From: Paenibacillus sp. UNC451MF
GTDB taxonomy: Bacteria > Bacillota > Bacilli > Paenibacillales > NBRC-103111
Direction of reading: 5' to 3'
Assembly: GCF_000686845.1 (NCBI RefSeq)
Contig: NZ_JMLS01000008.1
Location: 248,001 to 312,000 of the forward strand
Length of the DNA: 64,000 bases
In this document: one piece after another, positions 50,207 through 59,008 of the stretch
Position numbering within the stretch: position 1 is the first letter of the stretch
Layout: every line of letters starts with the position of its first letter
The notes under the pieces: model-generated
Told to the model about the DNA's origin: nothing
Database searches by the model: none
What the model saw: the letters and a program-made list of their open reading frames with translations, nothing else
Program-made: the position numbers and the translations under genes

Positions 50207-51932
50207 GGGAATCGGAGCTTCATCAGGAATAGCGATGGGGAGAGCTTTTGTCATTCCGACCTGGGAATGGGATTTCCCGGATAAGCTGATCGATGTCACC
50301 GATTTGGCTTTTGAATTCGAGCGGCTTTACGACGGAATTCGTTCTTCCAGGGATGAGATAGAAACCATTAAACAGGAGTTCGTATCCGTATTGGGAGAAG
50401 AGCAGACCTCGATATTTGACGCTCACTTGGCGATTCTGGAGGACCCCGTTTTTATGAACGAGGTTCAAGGGATCATGCAAAAGCAATACAAGGCGGCTGA
50501 AGTCGCGGTGAAAGAAGCAATTGAGAAATTCGTCAATATGTTTGATTTATTGGATGATCAATACATGAAGGAGCGGGCTCTTGACATCAAGGATGTCGGC
50601 AATCGACTGCTCAAGCATCTGCTGGGCGCGTTGGAGGAAACACTCCCCCCAAAGGATCAACCCTACCTGGTCGTTGCAAAAGAGCTCTCCCCGTCTCAAA
50701 TGGTCCATTTGGACACGAACTTGGCATTAGGCTTGGTTACCATGCTTGGGGGTAAAACTTCGCATGTAGCCATTATGGCACGTGCTATGGGCGTCCCCTA
50801 TGTACTCGGTTTAGAAGGCAAGCTGAATACGCCTATTCAAAATGGGGATTATCTCATTATCGATGGAGACGAAGGTTGCGTGTATATCAATCCTTCGGAC
50901 GAGTTAGTGGAAGAATACAAAACCCGAAAAGCCATTTTGCAGGTTATGAAGGATAAACTGCAAACATTGGCACACCTCCCTGCACAAACAGCGGACGGAG
51001 TTTCTTTTCAATTAGCTGCCAACATCAGCTCCGTGAAAGAGCTGGATCAGGTGCTGAAAAACGGGGCATCAGGGGTAGGATTGTTTAGAACCGAATTCCT
51101 GTATATGGATAGAGATAGCCTTCCTCTAGAGGAAGAACAGTTCGAAGTGTATAAGCAGGTAGCTGAGAAATTGGATGGAAGGCGAGTTGTTATTCGGACG
51201 TTGGATATTGGCGGCGATAAAAGCCTCGATTACATCGAACTGCCTGAAGAGGATAATCCGTCGTTAGGATATCGAGCGATCCGCATTTCGCTGGAGCGGA
51301 CCGATCTGTTCAAAACTCAATTGCGAGCGATTCTTAGAGCCAGTTATTATGGCAATATTAAAATTTTATACCCGATGATTTCTTCACTTGAGGAGCTTCA
51401 GAAGGCAAATGAAGTGCTCGAAGCTGCTAAGAAAGAGCTGGATGAGGAAGGGATACCATTTAAACCGAACATCGAGGTCGGTATTATGATCGAAGTGCCC
51501 GCAGCTGTGATCATTGCCGACATCTTAGCGGAGCATGTTGATTTCTTCAGTATCGGCACCAATGATTTAGTACAGTATGTACTAGCTGTGGACAGGATGA
51601 ACGAAACGGTTGCTCATTTATATGATCCCTTCCATCCTGCCGTACTGCGCATGCTGAAAGCAACTGTAGAGGCTGCTCAAGCGACAGGCGTTCATGTGAG
51701 CGTATGCGGAGAAATGGCTGGAGACATTCGTGCTCTGCCAATATGGCTGGGACTTGGAATTCAAGAGCTCAGCATGTCCGTACAATCCATACTGCCTGTA
51801 AAAAACAGTCTGCTTCAAAGTCATCACAGCGAAGGCGGACTCATTTGGAATCAATTGCTACGGTGTAAAAACAGTAAATCGATTCTGGACGTATTAAATT
51901 CTAATCTGCGACAAGATGTGGTTGCGAAATAG
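50199..51932 (+). CDS. ptsI: Phosphoenolpyruvate-protein phosphotransferase (PTS Enzyme I)
   Basis: The 577-residue protein has the full Enzyme I layout: HPr-binding helical domain, phospho-His in GGKTSHVAIMARAMGVP (near residue 190), GASGVGLFRTEFLYMDR, RTLDIGGDKSLDYI, IEVPAAVIIADIL, SIGTNDLVQYVLAVDR and the PEP-site cysteine in VCGEMAGD. TTG 50199 follows CAGGGGGAGGG and overlaps the permease stop. No HPr gene accompanies it, so it must use an HPr encoded elsewhere or be a second, pathway-linked Enzyme I. Confidence 0.88.
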   Translation: MAKGIGASSGIAMGRAFVIPTWEWDFPDKLIDVTDLAFEFERLYDGIRSSRDEIETIKQEFVSVLGEEQTSIFDAHLAILEDPVFMNEVQGIMQKQYKAAEVAVKEAIEKFVNMFDLLDDQYMKERALDIKDVGNRLLKHLLGALEETLPPKDQPYLVVAKELSPSQMVHLDTNLALGLVTMLGGKTSHVAIMARAMGVPYVLGLEGKLNTPIQNGDYLIIDGDEGCVYINPSDELVEEYKTRKAILQVMKDKLQTLAHLPAQTADGVSFQLAANISSVKELDQVLKNGASGVGLFRTEFLYMDRDSLPLEEEQFEVYKQVAEKLDGRRVVIRTLDIGGDKSLDYIELPEEDNPSLGYRAIRISLERTDLFKTQLRAILRASYYGNIKILYPMISSLEELQKANEVLEAAKKELDEEGIPFKPNIEVGIMIEVPAAVIIADILAEHVDFFSIGTNDLVQYVLAVDRMNETVAHLYDPFHPAVLRMLKATVEAAQATGVHVSVCGEMAGDIRALPIWLGLGIQELSMSVQSILPVKNSLLQSHHSEGGLIWNQLLRCKNSKSILDVLNSNLRQDVVAK

Positions 51933-51965
51933 AGAGTAAATGAATCGGAAAGGTGGAGTATGTAA

Positions 51966-52499
51966 ATGGAATTAAAAGGGTATAAAGTATTGGCGTTTGT
52001 GGATGAAGAATTCGAAGATTTGGAGATGTGGTATCCCGTTCTTCGCTTGAGGGAATCAGGTGCAGAAGTGCATTTGGTGGGGCCTAAAGCCAACACGGTT
52101 TATCATGGGAAATATGGCGTGCCTTTAACGACTGAGTATGCTTTTCAAGATGTATCGAGTGAGGACTACATCGGTCTGTATGTACCGGGCGGCTGGGCCC
52201 CTGATAAGCTGCGGCGCTACGCTGACGTGCTTCGTCTAACTAAGGAATTTCATGAGGCTGAGAAGCCTATCGCACATATTTGTCATGCCGGTTGGGTACT
52301 AGCCTCTGCTAAAATATGCGCTGGCTATACGATGACATCTACTCCTGGCATTAAGGATGATTTGGAAAATGCCGGTGCCATTTGGGTCGATAAAGAAGTG
52401 GTTGTAGACCGTAATATCGTTTCAGGAAGAAGACCCCCCGACCTTCCAGCCTTTACGAAGGAATTCGTGAGAGTACTGGCTGACTTTTCGCGCAAATAA
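51966..52499 (+). CDS. DJ-1/PfpI family protein (class I glutamine-amidotransferase-like)
   Basis: The 177-residue protein has the PfpI fold: YKVLAFVDEEFEDLEMWYPVLRLRESGAEVHLVGP, YVPGGWAPDKLRRY, and the nucleophile elbow AHICHAGWVLASA with the reactive Cys before a His, then VVDRNIVSGRRPPDLPAFTKEFV. This matches the YhbO/PfpI group, linked to stress protection and glyoxalase or deglycase-type activities. The usual GG-D in the late loop is intact. It follows the PTS genes by 33 bases but probably has its own message. Confidence 0.87.
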   Translation: MELKGYKVLAFVDEEFEDLEMWYPVLRLRESGAEVHLVGPKANTVYHGKYGVPLTTEYAFQDVSSEDYIGLYVPGGWAPDKLRRYADVLRLTKEFHEAEKPIAHICHAGWVLASAKICAGYTMTSTPGIKDDLENAGAIWVDKEVVVDRNIVSGRRPPDLPAFTKEFVRVLADFSRK

Positions 52500-52587
52500 A
52501 ACATGTTCTCATTCATATTCTCTTATTTTGTACTAGCTCATTAGGGGATGTTAGCCCCGGAATCATCTTATATTTCCGTTATTTGCA

Positions 52588-52620
52588 GGACCGTTATCCT
52601 TTAGGGGATAGCGGTCCTTT
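52588..52620 (+). terminator. Hairpin, probable terminator after the PfpI gene
   Basis: GGACCGTTATCC pairs with GGGGATAGCGGTCC. Only a short TTT follows, so efficiency is uncertain. Confidence 0.55.
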
Positions 52621-52661
52621 GTGGTTAATATTACTAACCTGAAAACAGGAGGAGTTTAAAT

Positions 52662-52751
52662 GTGAAGGTAGAATATTTTTATCATAGAAGAGTAGGTTTA
52701 ATGATCCTGTTCCTAACAGATCACATACGCTTAATACCCCTGGACGATTAG
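52662..52751 (+). CDS. 29-residue candidate short ORF in a 377-base gap
   Basis: A GTG start lies 10 bases after a strong AGGAGG and opens MKVEYFYHRRVGLMILFLTD then HIRLIPLDD. The gap from 52500 to 52876 has otherwise a hairpin at 52588 and no further gene. The strong ribosome site is the only real support; it may be a short peptide or the remains of a gene. I recognise no family. Confidence 0.35.
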   Translation: MKVEYFYHRRVGLMILFLTDHIRLIPLDD

Positions 52752-52876
52752 AATGTCAAGGGTGAATGACCTGTTCGGGCGGACGAGGAACGTAGCTTGT
52801 AACTGTTGGTTCAAATGCGGGATTAATTAAACTGCCGCTCAATGATGGTTGTGTTTGAACGAAGGAGTGGTATGAG

Positions 52877-53296
52877 TTGCAGAAGCAGTGTAAGTGTGGC
52901 AGCGCGATGGGCATAAAGCTGCGGACTGTCATTTATCAGAACAAAGTAGAAATCGAAAATGTGCCTGTGTATTCTTGTGAAACCTGTCAAAGAAGTGAAG
53001 TGGTTGCCCTGGTCAAACCGGAACTTACCGGAATTATCGGAAGTCTAGGGAATTTGCCAGAGAAGCAGCAATTGTACTTTAACGACATCAGTGAGATAGC
53101 CCACCTCATGAAGATGGTGACAGAAAAACAATATGCAGCCGATCCTGTCGAAAAAATTGTAGAAGATCGGATCAATGAATTGCTGGATCTTCTACTGCTG
53201 GCCCAATCGTTGAAGGATGACCATTGGATGGATGATATTCGTAAGCGTCTGGGCCAGATAGCCAAGCATTCGCTCTCGGTCAACGATATTGCCTAG
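52877..53296 (+). CDS. YgiT/zinc-ribbon-type conserved protein
   Basis: The 139-residue protein starts at TTG behind GAAGGAGTGG; an ATG at 52872 is out of frame and soon ends. Cysteine pairs CKCG near the start and CETC at residues 34-37 frame a beta-hairpin (IKLRTVIYQNKVEIENVPVYSC), like the YgiT-type zinc finger. A YgiT-type protein would normally pair with a toxin, but none is adjacent. The C-terminal 90 residues are helical (PVEKIVEDRINELLDLLLLAQSL). It has a clear terminator at 53401. Function unknown. Confidence 0.65.
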   Translation: MQKQCKCGSAMGIKLRTVIYQNKVEIENVPVYSCETCQRSEVVALVKPELTGIIGSLGNLPEKQQLYFNDISEIAHLMKMVTEKQYAADPVEKIVEDRINELLDLLLLAQSLKDDHWMDDIRKRLGQIAKHSLSVNDIA

Positions 53297-53400
53297 TGGC
53301 TAACGCTTAGCTGCGAGGCGGGTTGATTGCGAGCGGGTTTTGCTATGAAAAGATGAAGTATCGTCCGTTTTCACAGACAAAATAAGAGTTTCATTGGATT

Positions 53401-53428
53401 GCCAATTGCGCCGCAGTTGGCTTTTTTT
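53401..53428 (+). terminator. Rho-independent terminator
   Basis: GCCAATTGC and GCAGTTGGC pair across a three-base loop and are followed by TTTTTTT. Confidence 0.85.
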
Positions 53429-53557
53429 GCATTATTTGATACTATACATGTAAGAAGGTCTCGAATTAATTGCTTTAAACCTAATTTTGTCGTATGATAG
53501 GGCTTAATAGTATACGATCGCAGCATTATACATTTTACTATAATGGAGAGAATGACC

Positions 53558-54571
53558 GTGACTGTAACCATTTATGATGTAGCCAGAGAAGCAGGCGTTT
53601 CCATGGCAACCGTATCAAGGGTTGTCAACAATAATCCCAACGTAAAGCCGCAAACTCGCAAAAAAGTATTTGAGGCCATTGAGCGTTTGGGTTATAGGCC
53701 GAATGCCGTTGCGAGAGGCTTGGCAAGTAAAAAGACGACTACAGTCGGTGTAGTTATTCCAGATATATCGAATTCGATTTTCTCTGAAGTTGCCAGAGGG
53801 ATCGAGGATATCGCGAATATGTACCACTACAACATTATTTTGTGTAATGCGGATAAGAAGAAAGAGAAGGAAATTCGCGTTATCAACACTTTGTTGGAGA
53901 AGCAAGTGGACGGGCTGTTATTTATGGGCGGCGTCGTGACAGAAGAACATATTCAAGCTTTCAAAACGTCAGCTGTTCCAATTGTTCTATGCGCCACTAC
54001 CGATGAAAATAATACGATTGCTTCCGTCGATATCGACCATGAGAAAGCAGCATATGATGCGGTGAAGGTTCTCATCGAGAATGGCCATCGTGATATTGCG
54101 ATGATCTCGGGAACGCTTCAGGATCCGGCTAACGGATATGCCCGTTATCAAGGATATAAGAAAGCGCTGGAGGAAGCCGGTATTCCTGTTCGTGACGAAT
54201 ATGTCCGCATAGGCAATTACCGCTACGAATCCGGGTTGGAAGTAACGAAGCATTTCTTAGAGCAGAATGAACGTCCTACGGCGATTTTTGCAGCGACTGA
54301 CGAAATGGCTATCGGAGCGATCCATACCTTACAGGATAGTGGGTATAAAGTTCCTGAAGATATGTCAGTGATCAGCGTAGACAACATTCGAATGGCTTCT
54401 ATGGTGCGTCCTCAGTTAACTACAGTGGCTATGCCAATGTATGATATCGGGGCTGTATCCATGAGATTGCTCACGAAGCTCATGAACAAAGAAACGAAAG
54501 ATGCGTCGGAGCAAATGCAGGTTATTTTACCGCATGATGTCATTCATAGAAACTCGGTGGCTCATCGTTAA
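53558..54571 (+). CDS. ccpA: Catabolite control protein A
   Basis: From GTG 53558 (ribosome site GGAGAGA) the product is 337 residues and starts [36 protein letters not shown], almost identical to the DNA-binding domain of B. subtilis CcpA, followed by the hinge helix [20 protein letters not shown]. The end, [30 protein letters not shown], is also CcpA-specific. With HPr-Ser46-P it binds cre sites to repress or activate carbon genes. One perfect cre is at 11012 in this window, and a weak one lies before acsA. Its nearness to the acu/acs genes is conserved with Bacillus. Confidence 0.93.
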   Translation: MTVTIYDVAREAGVSMATVSRVVNNNPNVKPQTRKKVFEAIERLGYRPNAVARGLASKKTTTVGVVIPDISNSIFSEVARGIEDIANMYHYNIILCNADKKKEKEIRVINTLLEKQVDGLLFMGGVVTEEHIQAFKTSAVPIVLCATTDENNTIASVDIDHEKAAYDAVKVLIENGHRDIAMISGTLQDPANGYARYQGYKKALEEAGIPVRDEYVRIGNYRYESGLEVTKHFLEQNERPTAIFAATDEMAIGAIHTLQDSGYKVPEDMSVISVDNIRMASMVRPQLTTVAMPMYDIGAVSMRLLTKLMNKETKDASEQMQVILPHDVIHRNSVAHR

Positions 54572-54600
54572 TGTGAGCCTCTTTCTTTTGTGAGGGCCTA

Positions 54601-54678
54601 AAATGCTTACGAAGAAAGTTTGCTTCGCAAACTCTTAGGAAATGCTTACGAAGTAAGTTTGCTCTGCAAACTCTTAGG
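54601..54678 (+). repeat. Tandem 39-base hairpin repeat in the mtnN leader
   Basis: Two copies (54601-54639 and 54640-54678) of AAATGCTTACGAAG then A/T-AAGTTTGCT then CGCAAACTCTTAGG differ at only three or four positions. Each folds into a GTTTGC-TTC/TCT-GCAAAC hairpin, and copy 2 adds a CTTAC-GAA-GTAAG hairpin. Both end in CTTAGGA; only the second copy leads into the AGGAGG that serves mtnN. Confidence 0.8.
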
Positions 54679-54688
54679 AGGAAATCAA

Positions 54689-55390
54689 TTGTCTTACGGA
54701 AAAATCGGCGTGATCGGCGCGATGAAAGAAGAAATTGAACAATTTTTGCAGCATATGGAGCAAGTGAAAGTTACGGAAAAAGCAAAGGTGCAGTTTAGAG
54801 AAGGCCTTTTTCATGGAAAGCCGATCGTGCTCTGTAAGTCCGGCGTAGGAAAAGTTAATGCGGCGGTAACGACACAAGTGCTGATTGATACATATGGTGT
54901 GGATGCGATCGTGTTCACAGGTGTAGCAGGAGCTGTCGATCCTGAATTGAACGTTGGTGATATCGTCGTATCTTCGGAATCCATGCAGCATGATATGGAT
55001 GTCACCGCCCTTGGTTTTCCTATTGGAACAATTCCGTATGAAGAGACATCGGTGTTCGCCGCTGACAATTCTTTGCGACAACTCGCAGTTAACGCAAGTG
55101 AGGAGCTGTTCCCAGGTCGTGTGAAAGTGGGGAGAATTCTCTCTGGCGATCAATTCATTGCGAGCAGGGAAACGGTATCTAAACTGTACAGTGAGCTTCA
55201 GGGAACTTGTACGGAGATGGAAGGGGCATCCGTTGCACAAGTGTGTGCAATGAATGGGATTCCACACGTGATTATTCGGTCCATGTCTGACAAAGCGGAT
55301 GGTTCCGCACATGTTAACTTTACTGAGTTTACGGTACAGGCATCCGAGAATTCATATCGTATTGTAGAGCATATGCTGAAGCAATTGTAG
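54689..55390 (+). CDS. mtnN: 5'-methylthioadenosine/S-adenosylhomocysteine nucleosidase
   Basis: The 233-residue protein starts at TTG 54689, six bases after AGGAGGA. It has the PNP-family pattern of MtnN: KIGVIGAMKEEIEQFLQHM, VLCKSGVGKVNAAVTTQVLID, FTGVAGAVDPELNVGDIVVS, DQFIASRETV, and CTEMEGASVAQVCAMNGIPHVIIRSMSDKAD with the ribose-binding Glu and the catalytic Asp. It removes adenine from MTA and SAH, recycling by-products of polyamine synthesis, quorum signalling and methylation. It is followed at 22 bases by glyS. Confidence 0.92.
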   Translation: MSYGKIGVIGAMKEEIEQFLQHMEQVKVTEKAKVQFREGLFHGKPIVLCKSGVGKVNAAVTTQVLIDTYGVDAIVFTGVAGAVDPELNVGDIVVSSESMQHDMDVTALGFPIGTIPYEETSVFAADNSLRQLAVNASEELFPGRVKVGRILSGDQFIASRETVSKLYSELQGTCTEMEGASVAQVCAMNGIPHVIIRSMSDKADGSAHVNFTEFTVQASENSYRIVEHMLKQL

Positions 55391-55412
55391 AAAGTAGAAG
55401 GAGAGAACAATA

Positions 55413-56795
55413 ATGACAGTAACAATGGATCAAGTTGTAGCATTAGCGAAGCACCGCGGATTTATTTTTCCCGGCTCTGAAATATATGGCGGTTTGGCCA
55501 ATACGTGGGACTACGGTCCGCTCGGAGTTGAACTGAAAAATAACATTAAACGTGCCTGGTGGAAAAAGTTTATTCAGCAGTCCCCTTATAACGTGGGCCT
55601 GGATGCAGCGATTTTGATGAATCCTCAAGCATGGGTAGCTTCAGGTCACGTTGGCAATTTCAATGATCCTATGATCGACTGCAAAAAATGTAAATCCCGT
55701 CACCGTGCGGATAAAATTATTGAAAACGCATTGGCTGCAAAAGACATTGAAATCGTTGTCGACGGTATGACATTCGATCAAATGATGGGATTGATTCAGG
55801 AGCATAACATCGTGTGCCCGGATTGCGGAGCCTTCGACTATACCGATATCCGTCAATTCAACTTGATGTTTAAAACGTTCCAAGGTGTAACAGAATCAAG
55901 CTCTAACGTTGTATACATGCGTCCGGAGACAGCACAGGGTATCTTCGTTAACTTTAAAAATGTGCAGCGCACGATGAGAAAAAAATTGCCTTTCGGTATC
56001 GGTCAAATCGGTAAAAGCTTCCGTAACGAGATTACTCCAGGTAACTTCACTTTCCGTACGCGTGAATTTGAGCAAATGGAGCTTGAATTTTTCTGCAAAC
56101 CGGGTGAAGATTTGCAATGGTTCGAATACTGGAGAAGCTTCTGCTACCAATGGCTGTTAAGCCTTAACTTGAAAGAGGCAAATATCCGTCTTCGTGATCA
56201 TTCGGATGATGAGCTTTCCCATTACAGCAACGCAACGACAGATATCGAGTTCAAGTTCCCGTTTGGCTGGGGCGAGCTTTGGGGTATCGCGGATCGTACT
56301 GACTATGACTTGAAACAGCACATGGAGCATTCGGGCGAAGATTTCAACTATATCGATCAAGAATCGAACGAGCGCTACGTGCCATACTGCATCGAGCCTT
56401 CGTTAGGAGCAGACCGTGTAACATTGGCGTTCTTGATTGATGCTTATGAAGAGCAGAAGCTAGAAGGCGATGACAGCCGTACTGTACTTCGCTTCCATCC
56501 TGCATTGGCACCGATTAAAGCAGCCATTTTCCCACTATCCAAGAAATTAGCTGAGGGTGCTCAGAAAATTTTTGCTGATTTGTCGGAGCATTTCATGGTT
56601 GACTATGATGATGCGGGATCTATTGGTAAGAGATACCGTCGTCATGATGAAATCGGTACGCCATTCTGTATCACCTACGACTTTGAATCAGAGCAGGACG
56701 GTCAAGTTACGGTCCGTCATCGCGATACGATGGAACAAACTCGTATGCCAATCAGCGAGCTGAAGGCATTCATTGAAGCAAACATTCAATTTTAA
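55413..56795 (+). CDS. glyS: Glycyl-tRNA synthetase, single-chain class II type
   Basis: The 460-residue enzyme is of the dimeric single-chain type, not the alpha2-beta2 GlyQ/GlyS form: [26 protein letters not shown], zinc-ribbon cysteines in DCKKCKSRH and [10 protein letters not shown], motif 2 [30 protein letters not shown], and motif 3 [14 protein letters not shown]. The C-terminal anticodon-binding domain is complete. It follows mtnN with a 22-base gap and shows no T-box leader of its own. Confidence 0.93.
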   Translation: MTVTMDQVVALAKHRGFIFPGSEIYGGLANTWDYGPLGVELKNNIKRAWWKKFIQQSPYNVGLDAAILMNPQAWVASGHVGNFNDPMIDCKKCKSRHRADKIIENALAAKDIEIVVDGMTFDQMMGLIQEHNIVCPDCGAFDYTDIRQFNLMFKTFQGVTESSSNVVYMRPETAQGIFVNFKNVQRTMRKKLPFGIGQIGKSFRNEITPGNFTFRTREFEQMELEFFCKPGEDLQWFEYWRSFCYQWLLSLNLKEANIRLRDHSDDELSHYSNATTDIEFKFPFGWGELWGIADRTDYDLKQHMEHSGEDFNYIDQESNERYVPYCIEPSLGADRVTLAFLIDAYEEQKLEGDDSRTVLRFHPALAPIKAAIFPLSKKLAEGAQKIFADLSEHFMVDYDDAGSIGKRYRRHDEIGTPFCITYDFESEQDGQVTVRHRDTMEQTRMPISELKAFIEANIQF

Positions 56796-56799
56796 TAAA

Positions 56800-56859
56800 A
56801 AAAAGCCCGCAGTGAAGGAAAAGTGAACTTACTCATCTTTTCCGCACTGCGGGCTTTTT
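56800..56859. terminator. Bidirectional terminator between glyS and acuC
   Basis: AAAAAGCCCGCAGTG pairs with CACTGCGGGCTTTTT, with an inner GGAAAAG/CTTTTCC stem. It serves the two convergent genes. Confidence 0.9.
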
Positions 56860-56902
56860 GTTGTGTTAAAAGGTTGTTTTTTCTCTTCAAACAAATCGAT
56901 GA

Positions 56903-58096
56903 TTATGTTAGATACAACAGCGCCAGTTCTTTCGTTTGGCGATTCTTAGTCGTAATTTCCTGCCGCCGCGGCATAGGCGTCCAATCTGTGTTGTCAAGCC
57001 AAGTGGTCGGCAGCTCGACAGGACTTATTGCTTGCCACTGCGTCAGCCACGCTGAAGGCAGTTCTAAGGCACGATTGCAAGTCAAATGGTCGATAATCGG
57101 ATTATCGCTCATTTCAAGCCACAGCAGGCTCCAAGCGCGTGGTACGACGCGCCAGAAGTCATAGCCTCCTCCACCCAGTGCCACCCATCGTCCGGCGCAA
57201 TGCTGATGCGCGATGCGATGGATAAGCTGAGGCATAGCGAGGTAAATATCCATACTGCAATGGATATGAGACAATGGATCATAAGCATGGGCATCGCACC
57301 CATGCTGAGAGACGATCAGGTCGGGCTTGAATTGAGCCGCTACCTTGTTAAGTACATCTTCGAAGCATTCCAGCCAAGAGGCGTCCTCAGTGTAGGGTTC
57401 GACTGGAATGTTAATACAGGTTCCAAAGGCTGTTCCTTCACCGCGTTCATTCACAGCTCCTGTGCCTGGGAACAGATACTTGCCGGTCTCGTGAATGGAT
57501 AATGTGCAAACGTCCGGCTCGCTATAAAAGCTCCATTGGACACCATCCCCATGATGGACGTCCGTGTCAATGTAAAGGATACGTGCTCCGTAGCGGTTCT
57601 TTGCATACTCGATAGCAACCGAGGCATCATTATAAACGCAAAAGCCGGCTGCTTTGTTTTTTAGAGCGTGATGGAGACCGCCACCCAAATGGATGGCATG
57701 CTCAGTCTCTCCACTCATTACTTTATCCACAGCCAATACAGAGCCTCCCACTAATAGGGAGGTGACCTCATGCATGCCGCTGAAATAGGGGGTATCCTCC
57801 ATGTCAAAGCCATACTTGTCTGCTTGGATCTGCCACAGTTCCTCCGGATTATCCTGGCTAAGCGCTTTCACTGCTTCTATGTAGTCCGAACTATGGACGG
57901 CCTGCAGCTGATCTTCCGATGCCGTTATCGGAGCATGAACGATCGACTCCGGAACAGCTCCAAGCTTCCGTAGAAGATCGATAGTGGGAAGAAGTCTTTC
58001 TTGGTTAAATGGATGTCCTTGTTGAAGACGATATCCGGTTTCTTGTTCACTATAAATAAATAACGATGACTTCGTCATATATTGCGGCGCCCCCAT
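56903..58096 (-). CDS. acuC: AcuC, histone-deacetylase-family acetoin utilization protein
   Basis: The 397-residue protein has the class I deacetylase core: SGMHEVTSLLVGGSVLAV, LGGGLHHALKNKAAGFCVYNDASVAIEY (His-His charge relay), ILYIDTDVHHGDGVQ (zinc-binding Asp and His), SQHGCDAHAYDPLSHI (second zinc Asp and channel residues) and ALGGGGYD with the active-site Tyr. In Bacillus AcuC removes the acetyl group that AcuA places on the catalytic lysine of AcsA. It lies after acuA on the same strand and starts behind GAGAGGAACG. No acuB gene lies between them. Confidence 0.9.
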   Translation of the reverse strand: MGAPQYMTKSSLFIYSEQETGYRLQQGHPFNQERLLPTIDLLRKLGAVPESIVHAPITASEDQLQAVHSSDYIEAVKALSQDNPEELWQIQADKYGFDMEDTPYFSGMHEVTSLLVGGSVLAVDKVMSGETEHAIHLGGGLHHALKNKAAGFCVYNDASVAIEYAKNRYGARILYIDTDVHHGDGVQWSFYSEPDVCTLSIHETGKYLFPGTGAVNERGEGTAFGTCINIPVEPYTEDASWLECFEDVLNKVAAQFKPDLIVSQHGCDAHAYDPLSHIHCSMDIYLAMPQLIHRIAHQHCAGRWVALGGGGYDFWRVVPRAWSLLWLEMSDNPIIDHLTCNRALELPSAWLTQWQAISPVELPTTWLDNTDWTPMPRRQEITTKNRQTKELALLYLT

Positions 58097-58140
58097 GACT
58101 CGTTCCTCTCGGAGAAATGTTGAAAATGCAAGTGATCAGG

Positions 58141-58773
58141 TCAATACATGAACCGTTGTCGAAACCGTACACGGTCGAATTGCTCGACGGAGGAAAGCGG
58201 CACCTGTTTGCCGATCTTTACCATTAAACAGTTCGCGGGATGGGAGCAGATTTCAGGGTCGTCGGTTGCGAACCACACCATATCGACGGATTTCATCAGC
58301 TTTTCCATCATCCCTCGATAATCCCATACGTTTAAGCCGCTTTTCTCCAAATCCCAGTGCCAATAATATTCGGTTGTAAAAGTAATCATATTATCCAATT
58401 GTCCGCCCTCAAAAGCGAGTACAATCATTTGTTTTCCAAGGCCTAGTCCCCGATAATCGTCAGCTACCTCAATGGCACCCAACTCAACAAGGTCCTCCAT
58501 ATTACCTTCGGACCAGCGTTCCATTTCATCCGGGTAGTGGAACGTAACGTAGCCAATAATCTCATCATCCAAACGGGAGATGATAATCCGTCCTTCAGGT
58601 AACTCAGCAATTTCAATAAGCGCTTCAAATTGTTCCTTAGGACGACGAAAAGCATCCAAATCGGGATGCATCCGATAGGATTTTAACTGCTCAGGAGGCA
58701 CAGGGCCTTCCACTATAATCTGCGAATCGCGATAGGGTACGCGACGGGAATGATATATTTTATAATGCTCCAT
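58141..58773 (-). CDS. acuA: AcuA, GNAT protein acetyltransferase
   Basis: The start at 58773 (MEHYKIYHSRR, ribosome site GAAGGGA) gives 210 residues, the length of B. subtilis AcuA. The sequence follows it throughout: IIVEGPVPPEQLKSYRMHPDLDAF, RIIISRLDDEIIGYVTFHYPDEMERWSEGNMEDLVELGAIEVADDYRG, LGKQMIVLA, TTEYYWHWDL, WFATDDPEICSHPANCLMVKIG, and the end RFRQRFM. AcuA acetylates the lysine in the RSGK motif of AcsA and so switches it off. It is divergent from acsA across 235 bases, as in Bacillus. The frame is open to 58845. Confidence 0.9.
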   Translation of the reverse strand: MEHYKIYHSRRVPYRDSQIIVEGPVPPEQLKSYRMHPDLDAFRRPKEQFEALIEIAELPEGRIIISRLDDEIIGYVTFHYPDEMERWSEGNMEDLVELGAIEVADDYRGLGLGKQMIVLAFEGGQLDNMITFTTEYYWHWDLEKSGLNVWDYRGMMEKLMKSVDMVWFATDDPEICSHPANCLMVKIGKQVPLSSVEQFDRVRFRQRFMY

Positions 58774-58855
58774 TACCTGTTGTCTCCCTTCCTGCGGATC
58801 AAGCGGAGGTATTTTTAAACTTCCATTTCGTATGTACGAATGCACCCATGCTTGC

Positions 58856-58870
58856 TTGATACTATATCAA
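58856..58870. promoter_or_regulatory. Palindrome in the acuA-acsA intergenic region
   Basis: TTGATA-CTA-TATCAA is a perfect 15-base palindrome about 85 bases upstream of the acuA start. It may be an operator or overlap the acuA promoter. Confidence 0.4.
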
Positions 58871-58916
58871 AAAATCAGATATAAGAAAAGAAATAGTGGA
58901 AATATCAAGTATGTGG

Positions 58917-58969
58917 TATAATATCAGGTGTAAAAAAGCTGCATTCGCTAATAGAGATGTAAGCGTTTC
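58917..58969 (+). promoter_or_regulatory. acsA promoter -10 box and candidate weak cre site
   Basis: TATAAT at 58917-58922 is the best -10 box before acsA; the -35 region is poor. About 35 bases downstream, TGTAAGCGTTTCA (58957-58969) looks like a cre site but is one base short of the 14-base palindrome. acsA of Bacillus is known to be under CcpA control, so this is plausible but not certain. Confidence 0.45.
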
Positions 58970-59008
58970 AATGAAAAATGGAAATTGTTGATATCGGGAG
59001 GTAGTAGC

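Noticed and set aside
55391-55412. A T-box before glyS
   Set aside because: Only 22 bases separate mtnN and glyS, and no T-box sequence or specifier loop is visible there or before mtnN.
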